Shown in pieces: positions 26,018-34,484 of a stretch of DNA of 64,000 nucleotides. The notes below the pieces were generated by a model that did no database searches, was not told the origin of the DNA, and saw nothing but the letters and a program-made list of their open reading frames with translations. Numbering within the stretch: position 1 is the first letter of the stretch; each line of letters begins with the position of its first letter. The translations under genes were made by a program, and so were the position numbers. Source of the stretch: Saprospira grandis DSM 2844 (GTDB taxonomy: Bacteria; Bacteroidota; Bacteroidia; Chitinophagales; Saprospiraceae); NCBI RefSeq assembly GCF_000275825.1, contig NZ_JH719942.1:813600-877599 (forward strand). The letters are read 5' to 3'.

Positions 26018-26128
26018 TATCTTTGTCATAGACAAGAAGGAAATACCTTGTCTTATCCAATTAAGTTTGGGGTAAATCATGGGGATTAACATTTAGCAAG
26101 TAGCTTGGGGAAGCTGCTTGCTTTTTTT
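26018..26128 (+). ncRNA. Candidate small RNA (promoter box plus terminator, no ORF)
   Basis: A -7 box TATCTTTG (26018-26025) is followed about 7 bp later by a first hairpin (AGACAAG/CTTGTCT, 26031-26055). About 40 unpaired bases come next, then a terminator hairpin GCAAGTAGCTT/AAGCTGCTTGC with seven T (26096-26128). The predicted transcript is about 97 nt and has no ORF. It could instead be the tail of the ychF transcript. No known RNA family was recognised, and no -33 TTG is seen. Confidence 0.35.
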
Positions 26129-26165
26129 GTTTTGGGGCCGAAGCAATTTGTTCTGAGCAAAAAAG

Positions 26166-26296
26166 GAGGTGGAGCGGCTGAGCGCTGTGGAGTGGGTGGC
26201 CGAAGGCCAGACCAAGGAGCGAAGCGACGCAGGGCCGAGCGAGCAGCGAGCCCCGCAACATAGCGACCCGAGGCCGCAGGCCGAAGGGGCTGCCCC
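26166..26296 (-). repeat. Modular GC-rich intergenic repeat R9 (type B, reverse)
   Basis: It has the head GGGGCAGCCCC..GGGTCGC and the linker GAGCGAGCAGCGAGCCCC. The central hairpin is weak in this copy. The tail is of the ACTCCACAGCGCT kind shared with R5. Confidence 0.75.
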
Positions 26297-26326
26297 AAAA
26301 AAATAGCCCAGCAAAAAGCTAGGCTA
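26297..26326 (-). terminator. Terminator of the 26334 membrane-protein gene
   Basis: TAGCCCAGC pairs with GCTAGGCTA (one mismatch); a seven-base A-run on the left forms the U-tract on the minus strand. Confidence 0.65.
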
Positions 26327-26333
26327 CAATAAT

Positions 26334-27116
26334 TTAGAAATCTTCATACTTTTGGCGGAAAGCGACATAGCGCCAAAGGACGTACGAAAAGGCCAGGTTG
26401 GGCGTTAGGCAAAGGAGCTCCCAGGTAGAACGGAGCATGGATTTCCAGTAAGGCAGCTCCCAAAATAGTAGGCCAATGCTACTGATCATGATAAATATTC
26501 CCCAGGCAAAAATGCCCCAAAAAGCTGCTTTTTGGCTAGGTTTAAACCAAAGCAAGGGAATCAGGGCCAGCTCTACCCCGCCCATAATTTGCAAAATCAG
26601 GCGGCTGCTGCCATAACTTAGGCCAAAGCTATCTTGTAGGGCCTCCTGCCAATTGATCTGATTGGGCGCATGAACATCTAGGGCATAAAAGGCATAGGCC
26701 AAAAGGCTGAGGCTAAGGGCCATTTTCATCCGCCAGACAATTTTCTGCACTGGTTTTTTGCTAAAGAGCAGCAAATAGTAGCCAAAAGGCAAAGAAAACT
26801 GCAAACTGTGCACAAAAAAACTGGGCCAATAGGCGCCCGCTTCAATTTGATAGAGCCAGGCCAAAACCATCAATGCGCCTCCCTGCCAAATGAAAATGCG
26901 GCCCTTGTTTCGGCTATCGCTAAAGACCGTGGCGGCAGCGCCCAAAACATAAAACCAGCCCATCAAATGGGTAAAGCGGTCGACCCCATCGGGGCCCCAG
27001 CTGGCGGGTAAAATATATTCATAGGGGGCCGACCAAAAAAAGTGCTGCCAAGCTCGGCCAATCAAAAGTAAGAAAAGGCTCCATTTGAGAAGCCGAATGA
27101 GCATAAATCGGAGCAT
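26334..27116 (-). CDS. Multi-pass membrane protein, unknown
   Basis: The ATG at 27116 (MLRFMLIRLLKWSLF) is chosen because the longer frame to 27194 runs through the terminator of the acyl-CoA ligase gene. The resulting protein has 260 residues and about seven hydrophobic helices, with WQHFFWSAPYEYILPASWGP and HLMGWFYVLGAAATVF near the start. The layout resembles DoxX-like membrane proteins, but no motif settles it. It follows the acyl-CoA ligase gene on the same strand. Confidence 0.7.
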   Translation of the reverse strand: MLRFMLIRLLKWSLFLLLIGRAWQHFFWSAPYEYILPASWGPDGVDRFTHLMGWFYVLGAAATVFSDSRNKGRIFIWQGGALMVLAWLYQIEAGAYWPSFFVHSLQFSLPFGYYLLLFSKKPVQKIVWRMKMALSLSLLAYAFYALDVHAPNQINWQEALQDSFGLSYGSSRLILQIMGGVELALIPLLWFKPSQKAAFWGIFAWGIFIMISSIGLLFWELPYWKSMLRSTWELLCLTPNLAFSYVLWRYVAFRQKYEDF

Positions 27117-27133
27117 ACTGCTTTTTTTTCTCC

Positions 27134-27157
27134 AAAAAAAAGGGGCCGAAGCCCCTT
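27134..27157 (-). terminator. Terminator of the acyl-CoA ligase gene
   Basis: AGGGGC-CGAA-GCCCCT with an A-run on the left (U-tract on the minus strand), 18 bp past the ligase stop. Confidence 0.85.
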
Positions 27158-27174
27158 TGGTCCTAACTAAATTC

Positions 27175-28881
27175 TTATGCCTGTTTGGCCTCATCTCTTA
27201 GGGCCCGGCGAAGGATTTTACCCACATTGGTTTTGGGCAACTCCTCTCTAAATTCATAATGCTTGGGCTTTTTGTAACCCGTAAAGTTTTCTTTAGAGAA
27301 AGCACGCAGCTCCTCTTCCGTCAAAGAAGGATCTTTTTTGACCACAAAAACCTTAACGGCCTCCGTAGATTTGGGATCGGGAACGCCAACTGCGGCCACC
27401 TCCAACACTTTGGGATGAGCGGCAAGGACCTCCTCAATTTCATTGGGATAAACATTAAAGCCCGAGACCAAAATCATGTCCTTAATGCGGTCCACAATTT
27501 TTACAAAACCATCTTCATCCATAATGCCCACATCTCCAGTGCGCAACCAACCGTCAATAATGGTTTTGGCCGTAGCTTCTGGGCGGTTGAGATAGCCCTT
27601 CATCACCTGAGGACCCCGAACTTGGATTTCTCCAGCCTCGCCCAAAGGTAAAAGGTTATTTTCTTCATCGCAAATGCGAATTTCGGTAGAGGGAATAGGC
27701 AAACCAATGGTGCCAATACGGCCCTCATCATAGAGCGGATTGACAGAAACCACCGGAGAGGCTTCGGTCATACCGTAACCTTCCGTTAGGGTAGACCCCG
27801 TTATTTTTTTCCATTTTTCGGCCACGGGTTTCTGGATGGCCATCGCTCCACCAATGACAATTTGTAGCTTAGAAAAATCGAGCTGCGTAAATTCTGCATG
27901 ATTCAAAAGGGCATTAAATAAGGTATTTACCCCAGTCATAATAGATGGTTGCGTCTTTTTCATGATGTCCACCACCGCAGGCAAATCTCTAGGATTGACC
28001 ACCAAGATATTGCAGGCACCAAAAGATGTCCCCAAACAAAGTAAATTTACGGTAAAGGAGAAAATATGATAGAGCGGAAGCGGGGTCAGGATGCGCTCCT
28101 GCCCTTCTTTAATGTTAGCGCTCTTGATCCAGCCTTCTACCTGAAAAGCATTGGCCAATAGGTTTTTATTGGTCAGTTCGGCCCCCTTGGCCACCCCCGT
28201 AGTACCTCCCGTATATTGTAGGCAAATTACATCATCGAGTTGGCCGCCAGTAGCCATTTTGAGCTGGCTGGCATTGCCTTTATTTAGGGCCTTTTTAAAT
28301 TTGATATGCCCCGCCAAATTATAGCTAGGGACCATTTTCTTAAGATTGCGCACCGCAAAATTGATCAGCCAGCCCTTAAAGCCGCCAAACATTTCTCCAA
28401 TGCTCACCACAATCACCTTATTGCGCTTCACTTGGGTCTTATCGATTACTTTTTCGAGCTCGGCTGCAAAGTTTTCGGCAATGATAACCGCGGTCACCTC
28501 TGCATCATTAAACTGATGCTCAATTTCTCTGGCCGTATAAAGCGGATTGGTATTGACAATGGTCAAACCCGCACGCATAGCCGCAAAAAGAGCAATAGGA
28601 TACTGTAGAAGGTTGGGCATCATCAACGCCAGGCGATCACCAGGCTTTAGGCCCATATCATTTTGCAAATAGGCCGCAAACTGCTTCGATAACTGATCGA
28701 CCTCCGCAAAGCTGAGGGCCTTTTCCGAACTGCCCACAAAGCTCTTAAAAGCGGGACGGTTTGCATATTTTTTTAGGTTGTTGTTAACCAAATCTACTAA
28801 GCTGGTGTATCCTCCAAAATCGATTTCATGAGGAACGCCTTGGGGGTAATTTTTCAGCCATCGTTTTTCTACAGCAGACAT
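27175..28881 (-). CDS. fadD: Long-chain-fatty-acid--CoA ligase
   Basis: This 568-residue adenylate-forming enzyme activates fatty acids to acyl-CoA in two steps. Visible motifs are the phosphate-binding loop LQYTGGTTGVAKGA, the motif EGYGMTEASPVVSVNP, the hinge GWLRTGDVGIMDEDGF and RIKDMILVSGFNVYPNEIEE, and the catalytic Lys in PKTNVGKILRR near the C-terminus. Length and motif wording fit FadD better than shorter-chain ligases. It opens beta-oxidation, in keeping with gcdH and HMG-CoA lyase in the same window. Confidence 0.92.
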   Translation of the reverse strand: MSAVEKRWLKNYPQGVPHEIDFGGYTSLVDLVNNNLKKYANRPAFKSFVGSSEKALSFAEVDQLSKQFAAYLQNDMGLKPGDRLALMMPNLLQYPIALFAAMRAGLTIVNTNPLYTAREIEHQFNDAEVTAVIIAENFAAELEKVIDKTQVKRNKVIVVSIGEMFGGFKGWLINFAVRNLKKMVPSYNLAGHIKFKKALNKGNASQLKMATGGQLDDVICLQYTGGTTGVAKGAELTNKNLLANAFQVEGWIKSANIKEGQERILTPLPLYHIFSFTVNLLCLGTSFGACNILVVNPRDLPAVVDIMKKTQPSIMTGVNTLFNALLNHAEFTQLDFSKLQIVIGGAMAIQKPVAEKWKKITGSTLTEGYGMTEASPVVSVNPLYDEGRIGTIGLPIPSTEIRICDEENNLLPLGEAGEIQVRGPQVMKGYLNRPEATAKTIIDGWLRTGDVGIMDEDGFVKIVDRIKDMILVSGFNVYPNEIEEVLAAHPKVLEVAAVGVPDPKSTEAVKVFVVKKDPSLTEEELRAFSKENFTGYKKPKHYEFREELPKTNVGKILRRALRDEAKQA

Positions 28882-29073
28882 ATATTTTGTTGTTTTTCTA
28901 TCTTCTGTCTCCTTACTGCCTAATTATGAGGCAACTAAGCAGCAGCTTAAATTGATTGTTGATGTCAGTTGAGTGGGAAGCAAACAAACTTTTGATTCCA
29001 AGACCCAAAATATACACAATCTTCTTTTTTATTTAAGCTTTGGCCCTCATTTTTATTAGGAGGCTATTTTTTT

Positions 29074-29265
29074 GGGGCTGCCCCTTCGCCTATCGGCTCG
29101 GGTCGGGCTCTGTCGCAGCTCGCAGGTCTGCTCGGCCCTGCAGCGCTTTCAGCGCTTTGGTCTGCCGCCTTCGGCGGCCCTGCTTTCCATCCCTCAGCCG
29201 AGGCGCTGCGCGCCTTACTCCCTTCGGTCGTTTTTGGAGCAGGATGCTGCGCTTTGGGCCAAAAA
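29074..29265 (+). repeat. Modular GC-rich intergenic repeat R10 (type B, forward)
   Basis: The unit covers 29074-29199 from GGGGCTGCCCC to CCATCCCTCAGCC. Stems are AGCGCT/AGCGCT around TTC and CCGCC/GGCGG. An arm with GCGCTGCGCGCC and a partial ACTCCCTTCGGTCG module continues to about 29265. Confidence 0.85.
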
Positions 29266-29290
29266 AAAAGCTACTCCCAAGGGAGTAGCT
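29261..29290 (-). terminator. Strong terminator of tonB
   Basis: Perfect 10-bp stem AGCTACTCCC/GGGAGTAGCT around AA, with a nine-base A-run on the left. Confidence 0.9.
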
Positions 29291-29316
29291 CTATACAGTT
29301 TGGCCTAAGCCAAGAT

Positions 29317-30303
29317 TTAGTTCAATTGGAACTTGATAGGCACTACCATACGTACACGTACGGGATTACCTCTTTGGCGACCGGGCGTCCATTTTTCCTT
29401 CATACTGTTCATACTTTTCACAGCACGGAGGGCAGCTTCTGCTAGTCCTCCACCGCCAGTCATGTCGCGAACGACTTCAACATTGGCGATACGGCCATCT
29501 TCTAGTACGATGTAACGAACGTAAACGGTTCCTTCGATGCCATTTTCACGGGCCATAGCGGGATAACCTGCTTTTTTACCCAGATAGGCACGGAGCTTCA
29601 AATCAGCACATTGCTTCTTTTCTGCATCAGAGCCTGTCTTATCCTCACAACCGGGGAAGCGAGGAAACTGCTCCACAAACTCAAAAACCTCGGGGGCTTT
29701 GGGGGGAGGAGGAGGGGGGGGAGGTGGTGGTGGGGGCGGAGGCGGAGGGGGTGTCCCTTTGCTTCCTTTCTTCCCATCTTTATCTCCTTCAAGATCCTGT
29801 TTCTCATCATCCTGAGAAGGTGGCTCGGGGGGAGGCTCCGGCTTGGTATCATCAATTTGTACCTGCGTGGGAGGAGGAGGAGGTGGTGGTGGTGGTGGTG
29901 GCGGAGGCGGAGGTGGTGGCGTGTTAGGCACATCGATCAGAATTTCTTCTGATTCGATCACCGTTTCCTCCTCAAAAGCAAACTCTTCCCATTCGGTTTG
30001 AGTCCAGTTTAGCGCCAAGAAGACCACAAAGAGCGAACATGCCAAACCTGCCCGGTACACCATGGGCGAGTGCTTAAACACATTCACCTCCTCATACTTT
30101 CTAGTAATGGCCGAGTAATTGGCATCTTCTTTTCCTTCCTTGGCCTGCATGAGCTTTTCGCTCTGCTTAGCCAAATAGGATTTGTAGCCAAAAATAGCTC
30201 CGGCAGCAACTGCAATCAGCGCAACGAGGCTAATTACAATTTGGCTTCCAGAGACCATAATGCTCGCCATCAGAAAGTCATTAGAGAGGAATCCTAACAG
30301 CAT
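29317..30303 (-). CDS. tonB: TonB energy-transducing protein
   Basis: Periplasm-spanning protein that couples proton-motive force from ExbB/ExbD to outer-membrane receptors. The ATG at 30303 (MLLGFLSND) is chosen over the upstream frame, giving 328 residues. Two hydrophobic segments lie near the N-terminus (about 14-35 and 82-98). Two separate runs of exactly 17 prolines are split by an acidic/basic spacer (residues about 125-210). The TonB C-terminal domain ends the protein (YPAMARENGIEGTVYVRYI ... GNPVRVRMVVPIKF). Partners in this window would be the receptors at 31634 and 35848. exbB and exbD are not here. Confidence 0.92.
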   Translation of the reverse strand: MLLGFLSNDFLMASIMVSGSQIVISLVALIAVAAGAIFGYKSYLAKQSEKLMQAKEGKEDANYSAITRKYEEVNVFKHSPMVYRAGLACSLFVVFLALNWTQTEWEEFAFEEETVIESEEILIDVPNTPPPPPPPPPPPPPPPPPTQVQIDDTKPEPPPEPPSQDDEKQDLEGDKDGKKGSKGTPPPPPPPPPPPPPPPPPKAPEVFEFVEQFPRFPGCEDKTGSDAEKKQCADLKLRAYLGKKAGYPAMARENGIEGTVYVRYIVLEDGRIANVEVVRDMTGGGGLAEAALRAVKSMNSMKEKWTPGRQRGNPVRVRMVVPIKFQLN

Positions 30304-30332
30304 AATTCTGTGGTTTTGGGTGAAAAAATAGT

Positions 30333-30668
30333 TTATTGAAATAATGAATATTTCCTTAATAAATAGTAGCCTATAAGGGCGCCCATTGTATTTGCGGCCA
30401 GGTCCCAATAGTCAAATTGACGATAAGGGCTAAGGTCTTGCAAACACTCTAGGAGGAGGCCCAAAGCGAGGCTAAAATAGAGATTATTTCTTTTTTTGGT
30501 CCAGATGCTATTGCCCAAGAGCAGTAGTCCGAAGTAAAAAAGAAAATGGGCTAATTTGTCCCAGCCCAAGCCATTTAGGCCAGCGGGCAATTGCAGGGGC
30601 CAAAGCGAGAGCAAGACCAGCGCAATCAGGGCCAAAAAATAGGCTGAGGAAAAAAGTCGCTTAAGCAT
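30333..30668 (-). CDS. VanZ-like membrane protein
   Basis: About 111 residues from ATG 30668 with four hydrophobic helices and the VanZ-like pattern [16 protein letters not shown] ... [30 protein letters not shown]. The acidic Glu/Asp-rich loop is conserved in the family. The function is not established. Its start overlaps the gcvH stop by 8 bp, so translation is probably coupled; alternative in-frame ATGs lie at 30680 and 30695. Confidence 0.8.
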   Translation of the reverse strand: MLKRLFSSAYFLALIALVLLSLWPLQLPAGLNGLGWDKLAHFLFYFGLLLLGNSIWTKKRNNLYFSLALGLLLECLQDLSPYRQFDYWDLAANTMGALIGYYLLRKYSLFQ

Positions 30669-31041
30669 TGATGGCTGCATTATAGGCAGCGGCATCCATC
30701 AAATCGTCCATTTCGGCAGTGTCTCGAACTTTGATTTTAACCATCCAGCCTTCGCCGTAGGGATCAGAGTTGACCAACTCGGGGCTATCTTCTAGGCCTT
30801 CGTTAAATTCTACCACCTCTCCGCTAATGGGCATCATTAGGTCTGAAACTGTTTTTACAGCTTCTACAGAGCCAAAGATTTCATCAGCGTCTAGGTCCTC
30901 CCCTTCTTCAGAAATATCAACATAAACAATATCTCCGAGTTCGGATTGGGCAAAATCAGTAATACCAACAAAAGCGAACTCCCCTTCTAGGCGAACCCAT
31001 TCGTGGTCCTTACTGTACTTCAGATTTTCTGGAATATTCAT
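30661..31041 (-). CDS. gcvH: Glycine cleavage system H protein
   Basis: This 126-residue lipoyl carrier moves the aminomethyl group between the P, T and L proteins of glycine cleavage. The lipoylated lysine lies in [17 protein letters not shown]. The N-terminal [20 protein letters not shown] and the C-terminal [12 protein letters not shown] are the standard family segments. The enzyme that matures it, LipA, is encoded at 7257. The P and T proteins are not in this window. Confidence 0.96.
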   Translation of the reverse strand: MNIPENLKYSKDHEWVRLEGEFAFVGITDFAQSELGDIVYVDISEEGEDLDADEIFGSVEAVKTVSDLMMPISGEVVEFNEGLEDSPELVNSDPYGEGWMVKIKVRDTAEMDDLMDAAAYNAAINA

Positions 31042-31234
31042 AAGCGAAACTAGCTTAATTAAAGGATATTAAAATTGTGATTGGCCTCCAAGAATAGATT
31101 GGCCCAGAGGTATTGGGCGGCTATTTTGGGGGTATTTGCTGCCAAAAATAATTTTTTTTTGGGGAAAACACTAAAGCACTTCCTTTAATTTCGCTTTTTT
31201 CCTTGCGGGGCTGCATATATTGCCGCCCTATTCG
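31042..31234. other. gcvH upstream region, nothing further recognised
   Basis: About 190 bp of AT-rich sequence that should hold the gcvH promoter. I see no confident TAnnTTTG on the minus strand and no ORF. Confidence 0.4.
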
Positions 31235-31427
31235 CCTTTAAGAACTTTCTATTTGACTAGATGTAAGCGGCTTGTATTTTGGTGGTCGCCTTTTTGAAAA
31301 AAGTATTTTTTCTGTGAGGCGTAGGTGGCAGAGCCGTTCCCTTCTCCTTTAAGCGCTTTCTCTATTTGACTAGATGTAAGCGGCTTATATTTTGGTGGTT
31401 GTTTTTGTGAAAAAAGTATTTTTCTGC
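31235..31427 (-). repeat. Diverged tandem duplication of an 80-bp segment
   Basis: 31235-31314 and 31346-31427 share CTATTTGACTAGATGTAAGC and flanks with few differences, offset 111 bp. Read on the minus strand both encode the same C-terminal-looking peptide (KYFF-x-K-x-x-HQN-x-SRLHLVK, stop). They may be remnants of a duplicated gene end. Confidence 0.7.
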
Positions 31428-31430
31428 GGG

Positions 31431-31569
31431 GGACAGGCGGCGAAGCCGCCGCAGGCCTAGGGACATGCAGCAGGGCCGCAAAGCGGCCGACCAAGGCGCT
31501 GCAAGCGCCGCAGGGCCGAGCAGACCTGCGAGCTGCGCAATGGCCCGGCCGCCGCAGGCGGCAGGCCCC
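31431..31569 (-). repeat. Modular GC-rich intergenic repeat R11 (reverse, mixed type)
   Basis: The core linker GAGCAGACCTGCGAGC is present. The central stem is GGCGCT/AGCGCC and the head stem CCGCC/GGCGG. The tail (CATGTCCCTAGGCC on the minus strand) mixes features of types A and B. Confidence 0.8.
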
Positions 31570-31580
31570 AAAAAACAATA

Positions 31581-31613
31581 AAAAAAGCCCAACTCTGAAG
31601 AATTGGGCTTTTC
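31581..31613 (-). terminator. Terminator of the 31634 receptor gene
   Basis: AAGCCCAA pairs with TTGGGCTT across a ten-base loop, with an A-run on the left. Confidence 0.8.
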
Positions 31614-31633
31614 TATATATATAATAGTTCCTT

Positions 31634-34045
31634 TTAGAACTTGAGTACAGCGCCTAGGGCGGGGAGGATAGGCAATTGATTTACTCTTTGGTAGCGGACG
31701 CGATCAAAGTAGAAAATATTGGCTCGGTCGTACATATTGGTTACACTGGCATTGAGGAGCAGCTTGCTATATCGGCCAAGGTCAAAGGTATAAGTGGCCG
31801 AAAAATCGAGGCGATGATAATAAGGTAGGCGGCCACCGTTGAGTTCATCGCTGTAGAGCACGCCCAATTCGGTATCGGGATTATTATTGGCGGTAATATA
31901 ATCGCTATTGATACCATCTTGGAAGCTATAGTTGGTAAAAAAGCCTTGAGTTTCTGTAAAGGGGAAGCCTGAGCCGAGGTTCCAGCGGATAGAAAGCTCT
32001 AGGGGGTACTCGGTACGTCTGCGGCGTTCTTCTGCGGGGAGGTCTTCGGGTAGGGACTTAAACTTAAGCTTATAGGAGCCTACAAAGTTGAGGTTATGTC
32101 GGCGGTCGAAGTGAGCGGGAAACTCTTGCAGGCCATCATCTCGGCGGACATGGCCTAGGGAGTAGGCTAGGTAGAGATAAAGTTGATCTTTTTCATAAGT
32201 TCCGGAGAGGTCGAGGCCATAGGCTTTTCCTTCTTCGGTGATATAAGTGGGTTGTAGTTGGTCGGTATCGGCGGTGCGGTTACGGTTCAGGCCAATAATT
32301 TGGGGGAACCATTTGATATAGGGTTCTACATTAAAGACCAAATGTTTGCCTGCGTCAAACTCTATACCGCCGATAGCATGAATAGAAGTTTGCAGTTTAG
32401 AATCGGTGGCCTCATAAATAGGCGATTGACTTTCTTCATCGTATCCTGTAATGCGGAATACTTGTTGGTCGGGGCCGCCCAAAAATCCTACAAACAAGTT
32501 AACTACATCTCGTTCGTCTACAGAGCTAATGAGGTTTTGGGAGTACATCCCGCCGGCCATTTTGATTCGGATATTTTCGGTAATATTATACTTAAGGCCT
32601 AGGCGGGGTTCTGCTCTAAACTCGCCCAGAGAGGCATAATATTGAGCGCGCAGGCTAGGTTCGATCACCAAATTGCCAAAGCGGCCTTGGTAGCGGATAT
32701 AGCCGGCCACCTCTGTATTAGATTGAGTTTGGCCGATGGGGATACCATTATTGTTTACAAAGGCGAAATCGGTGCCGATACTATTGAACTCTAGGCCGTA
32801 GTTGAGTTCTCTAGAGAGGCCCATATAGTAGGTAAAATTAAAGTTGGCGTTAAAATTAGAGATATCGCTACGGCGTTCGCGGCTACCGTCGCCTTCTTCA
32901 AAGTTGGAGCCATAGAGCGAGTAGGCCAGGGTACCGTCCATAATAATTTTGGCTGCGCCGGGGACGATACGGAAATTGATTCCACCGCCGGCAGAATTCC
33001 AGCTATACTTAGCGACATCGCCAAAATTGGCCACATCATTATGGCTAAAGCCGTAGGCATTTAGTCGGCTACCGTTGGCGGCATTAAAAGAGAGTTTTGC
33101 GTGAAAATCGGTAAAGCTATAAGGGAGTGTACTATCGGAAACGGCGGTTCCTTCACGGCTGAGGATAGATTTATAGAGTAACTTAGAGCTTTCATTGAGG
33201 TAAGAATGCTTGGCTGTCACAAAATAAGAGAGGCTACTTCCGCCATCATCGCCTAGGGGGATGATAGGTCCTTCAATTAAGGCTTTAGCGACAAAGGGGT
33301 TGACACTAATCATTCCTGCGGTACGTTTTTTATTGCCATCTCGGGTTCGGATATCGACAATAGCGGAAGAGCGTCCGCCATATTTGGCGCTAAAGCCGCC
33401 GGTATAGACATCGGCGCTACGGATGAGTTCTGTTTCGAAGACCGAGAAAAAGCCGATAGAGTGGAAAGCGTTAGAGATGGTCATTCCATCGAGTAGAATT
33501 TTATTTTGGACGGGGGCGCCACCACGGATATAGAACTGTCCGCCTTGGTCGCCGGTAAAGACAATACCTGGAATAACTTGTAGGTATTGGGCGATATCGG
33601 CCTCGCCACCGGTAGAGGGCAGGCGTTTAATATCTTTGGGGGTAACTTGGACCACAGAGACGCGCACTGTATTTTGGGCTTTTTCTTTATCTGCATCTAC
33701 GGTTACGATGCCTACCTGTTGGGCCGAGGGGAGCATATTGAGGTTTACGGTGATAAACTTACCGGCGATGACCTCTACATCTACTACCAAACTATCATAG
33801 CCGAGGCTACGGCATTTGAGTTGATAATTGCCTGGGGGCACATTAGCGATGGTATAAAAGCCATCATCGCCGGAGAGGGCATTATACTCTCCGTTATTGA
33901 GGTAGACGGGTGTAAAAGGGATAGGCATTCCCGTTTCATCATCTAGAAGGGTACCTCTTAGTCCGCCATTTTGGGCCATAAGGCTAAAAGAAAAGAGGCC
34001 AAAAAGCAGCAGAAAGAGGCTGCTCATTTTAAAATTCTGCATCAT
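31634..34045 (-). CDS. TonB-dependent outer-membrane receptor
   Basis: This 803-residue protein has a signal peptide (ending FSLMAQ) and a carboxypeptidase-regulatory-like domain (residues 26-115: GLRGTLLDDETGMPIPFTPV). The plug follows (RLPSTGGEADIAQYLQVIPG, then QFYIRGGAPVQNKILLDG). The 22-strand barrel ends in GAVLKF. It imports a substrate across the outer membrane with TonB energy. There is no SusD partner, so it is not a classic glycan (SusCD) system. It lies next to the secreted nuclease-fold gene and faces away from the second receptor (35848). Confidence 0.93.
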   Translation of the reverse strand: MMQNFKMSSLFLLLFGLFSFSLMAQNGGLRGTLLDDETGMPIPFTPVYLNNGEYNALSGDDGFYTIANVPPGNYQLKCRSLGYDSLVVDVEVIAGKFITVNLNMLPSAQQVGIVTVDADKEKAQNTVRVSVVQVTPKDIKRLPSTGGEADIAQYLQVIPGIVFTGDQGGQFYIRGGAPVQNKILLDGMTISNAFHSIGFFSVFETELIRSADVYTGGFSAKYGGRSSAIVDIRTRDGNKKRTAGMISVNPFVAKALIEGPIIPLGDDGGSSLSYFVTAKHSYLNESSKLLYKSILSREGTAVSDSTLPYSFTDFHAKLSFNAANGSRLNAYGFSHNDVANFGDVAKYSWNSAGGGINFRIVPGAAKIIMDGTLAYSLYGSNFEEGDGSRERRSDISNFNANFNFTYYMGLSRELNYGLEFNSIGTDFAFVNNNGIPIGQTQSNTEVAGYIRYQGRFGNLVIEPSLRAQYYASLGEFRAEPRLGLKYNITENIRIKMAGGMYSQNLISSVDERDVVNLFVGFLGGPDQQVFRITGYDEESQSPIYEATDSKLQTSIHAIGGIEFDAGKHLVFNVEPYIKWFPQIIGLNRNRTADTDQLQPTYITEEGKAYGLDLSGTYEKDQLYLYLAYSLGHVRRDDGLQEFPAHFDRRHNLNFVGSYKLKFKSLPEDLPAEERRRRTEYPLELSIRWNLGSGFPFTETQGFFTNYSFQDGINSDYITANNNPDTELGVLYSDELNGGRLPYYHRLDFSATYTFDLGRYSKLLLNASVTNMYDRANIFYFDRVRYQRVNQLPILPALGAVLKF

Positions 34046-34308
34046 TTGATAAGATTATCAGTAGTCCGTTTTTGAATAAAAAGTGAAGTTTAGAGAAATG
34101 TTATAATTTTCCATACTTAACTTCTCTACAGCGGCCAAAATAGCCTTTTTCAAGGGGATTGCCCTAAAAAACAACTTTATAAATTTTGTTAAGAGAAGCC
34201 AAACAAAAAACAATATTTGGCAGCTGGAAAGCTTCTCCTGATTGTGTTGGGGACTATTTTTTGGGTGGAGCAGGGCGCGTAGCGGCCTAAAAAGGAGCGC
34301 AGCGACTT

Positions 34309-34423
34309 GGCTGAGGGATGGAGAGGGGGGCCGCAGGCCCGACCGAGCCGCTAAAAGCGGCGCAGGGCCGAGCGAGCAGCGAGCCCGGAACAGCCCGACC
34401 CGGCCTATGGCCGGGGCAGCCCC
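34309..34423 (-). repeat. Modular GC-rich intergenic repeat R12 (type B, reverse)
   Basis: Central stem GCCGCT/AGCGGC and head stem CCGGCC/GGCCGG. On the minus strand the tail CCCTCAGCC runs straight into AAGTCGCTGCGCTCC. That makes it an empty site for palindrome P1, where the same flanks are split by 159 bp. Confidence 0.85.
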
Positions 34424-34425
34424 AA

Positions 34426-34460
34426 AAGAAAAAAGACCTAAAGCATGGGCCTTAGATCTT
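34426..34460 (-). terminator. Probable terminator of the nuclease-fold gene
   Basis: AAGACCTAA pairs with TTAGATCTT (one mismatch) across about 11 bases, with an A-run on the left. Confidence 0.55.
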
Positions 34461-34484
34461 TTTGTGGGGAAAAAGTTTAATTGC

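Noticed and set aside
26018-26128. Candidate as SRP (4.5S) RNA or tmRNA
   Set aside because: The GGAAGGAAGCA-type SRP tetraloop region and a tRNA-like acceptor are both absent.
27117-27194. Longer N-terminus of the 26334 membrane protein
   Set aside because: It would be translated through the terminator hairpin of the upstream acyl-CoA ligase gene. ATG 27116 gives a normal membrane-protein start.
29598-29933. His/Leu-rich minus-strand frame opposite the TonB proline codons
   Set aside because: It is a frame shadow of the polyproline-coding DNA, with no signal or conservation to support it.
34080-34260. Possible fourth copy of the 159-bp palindrome (TTTTTTAGGGCA then GAAAAA on the minus strand)
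   Set aside because: Only the core resembles P1-P3. The arms do not pair well and the spacing differs. R12 next to it already reads as an empty site.
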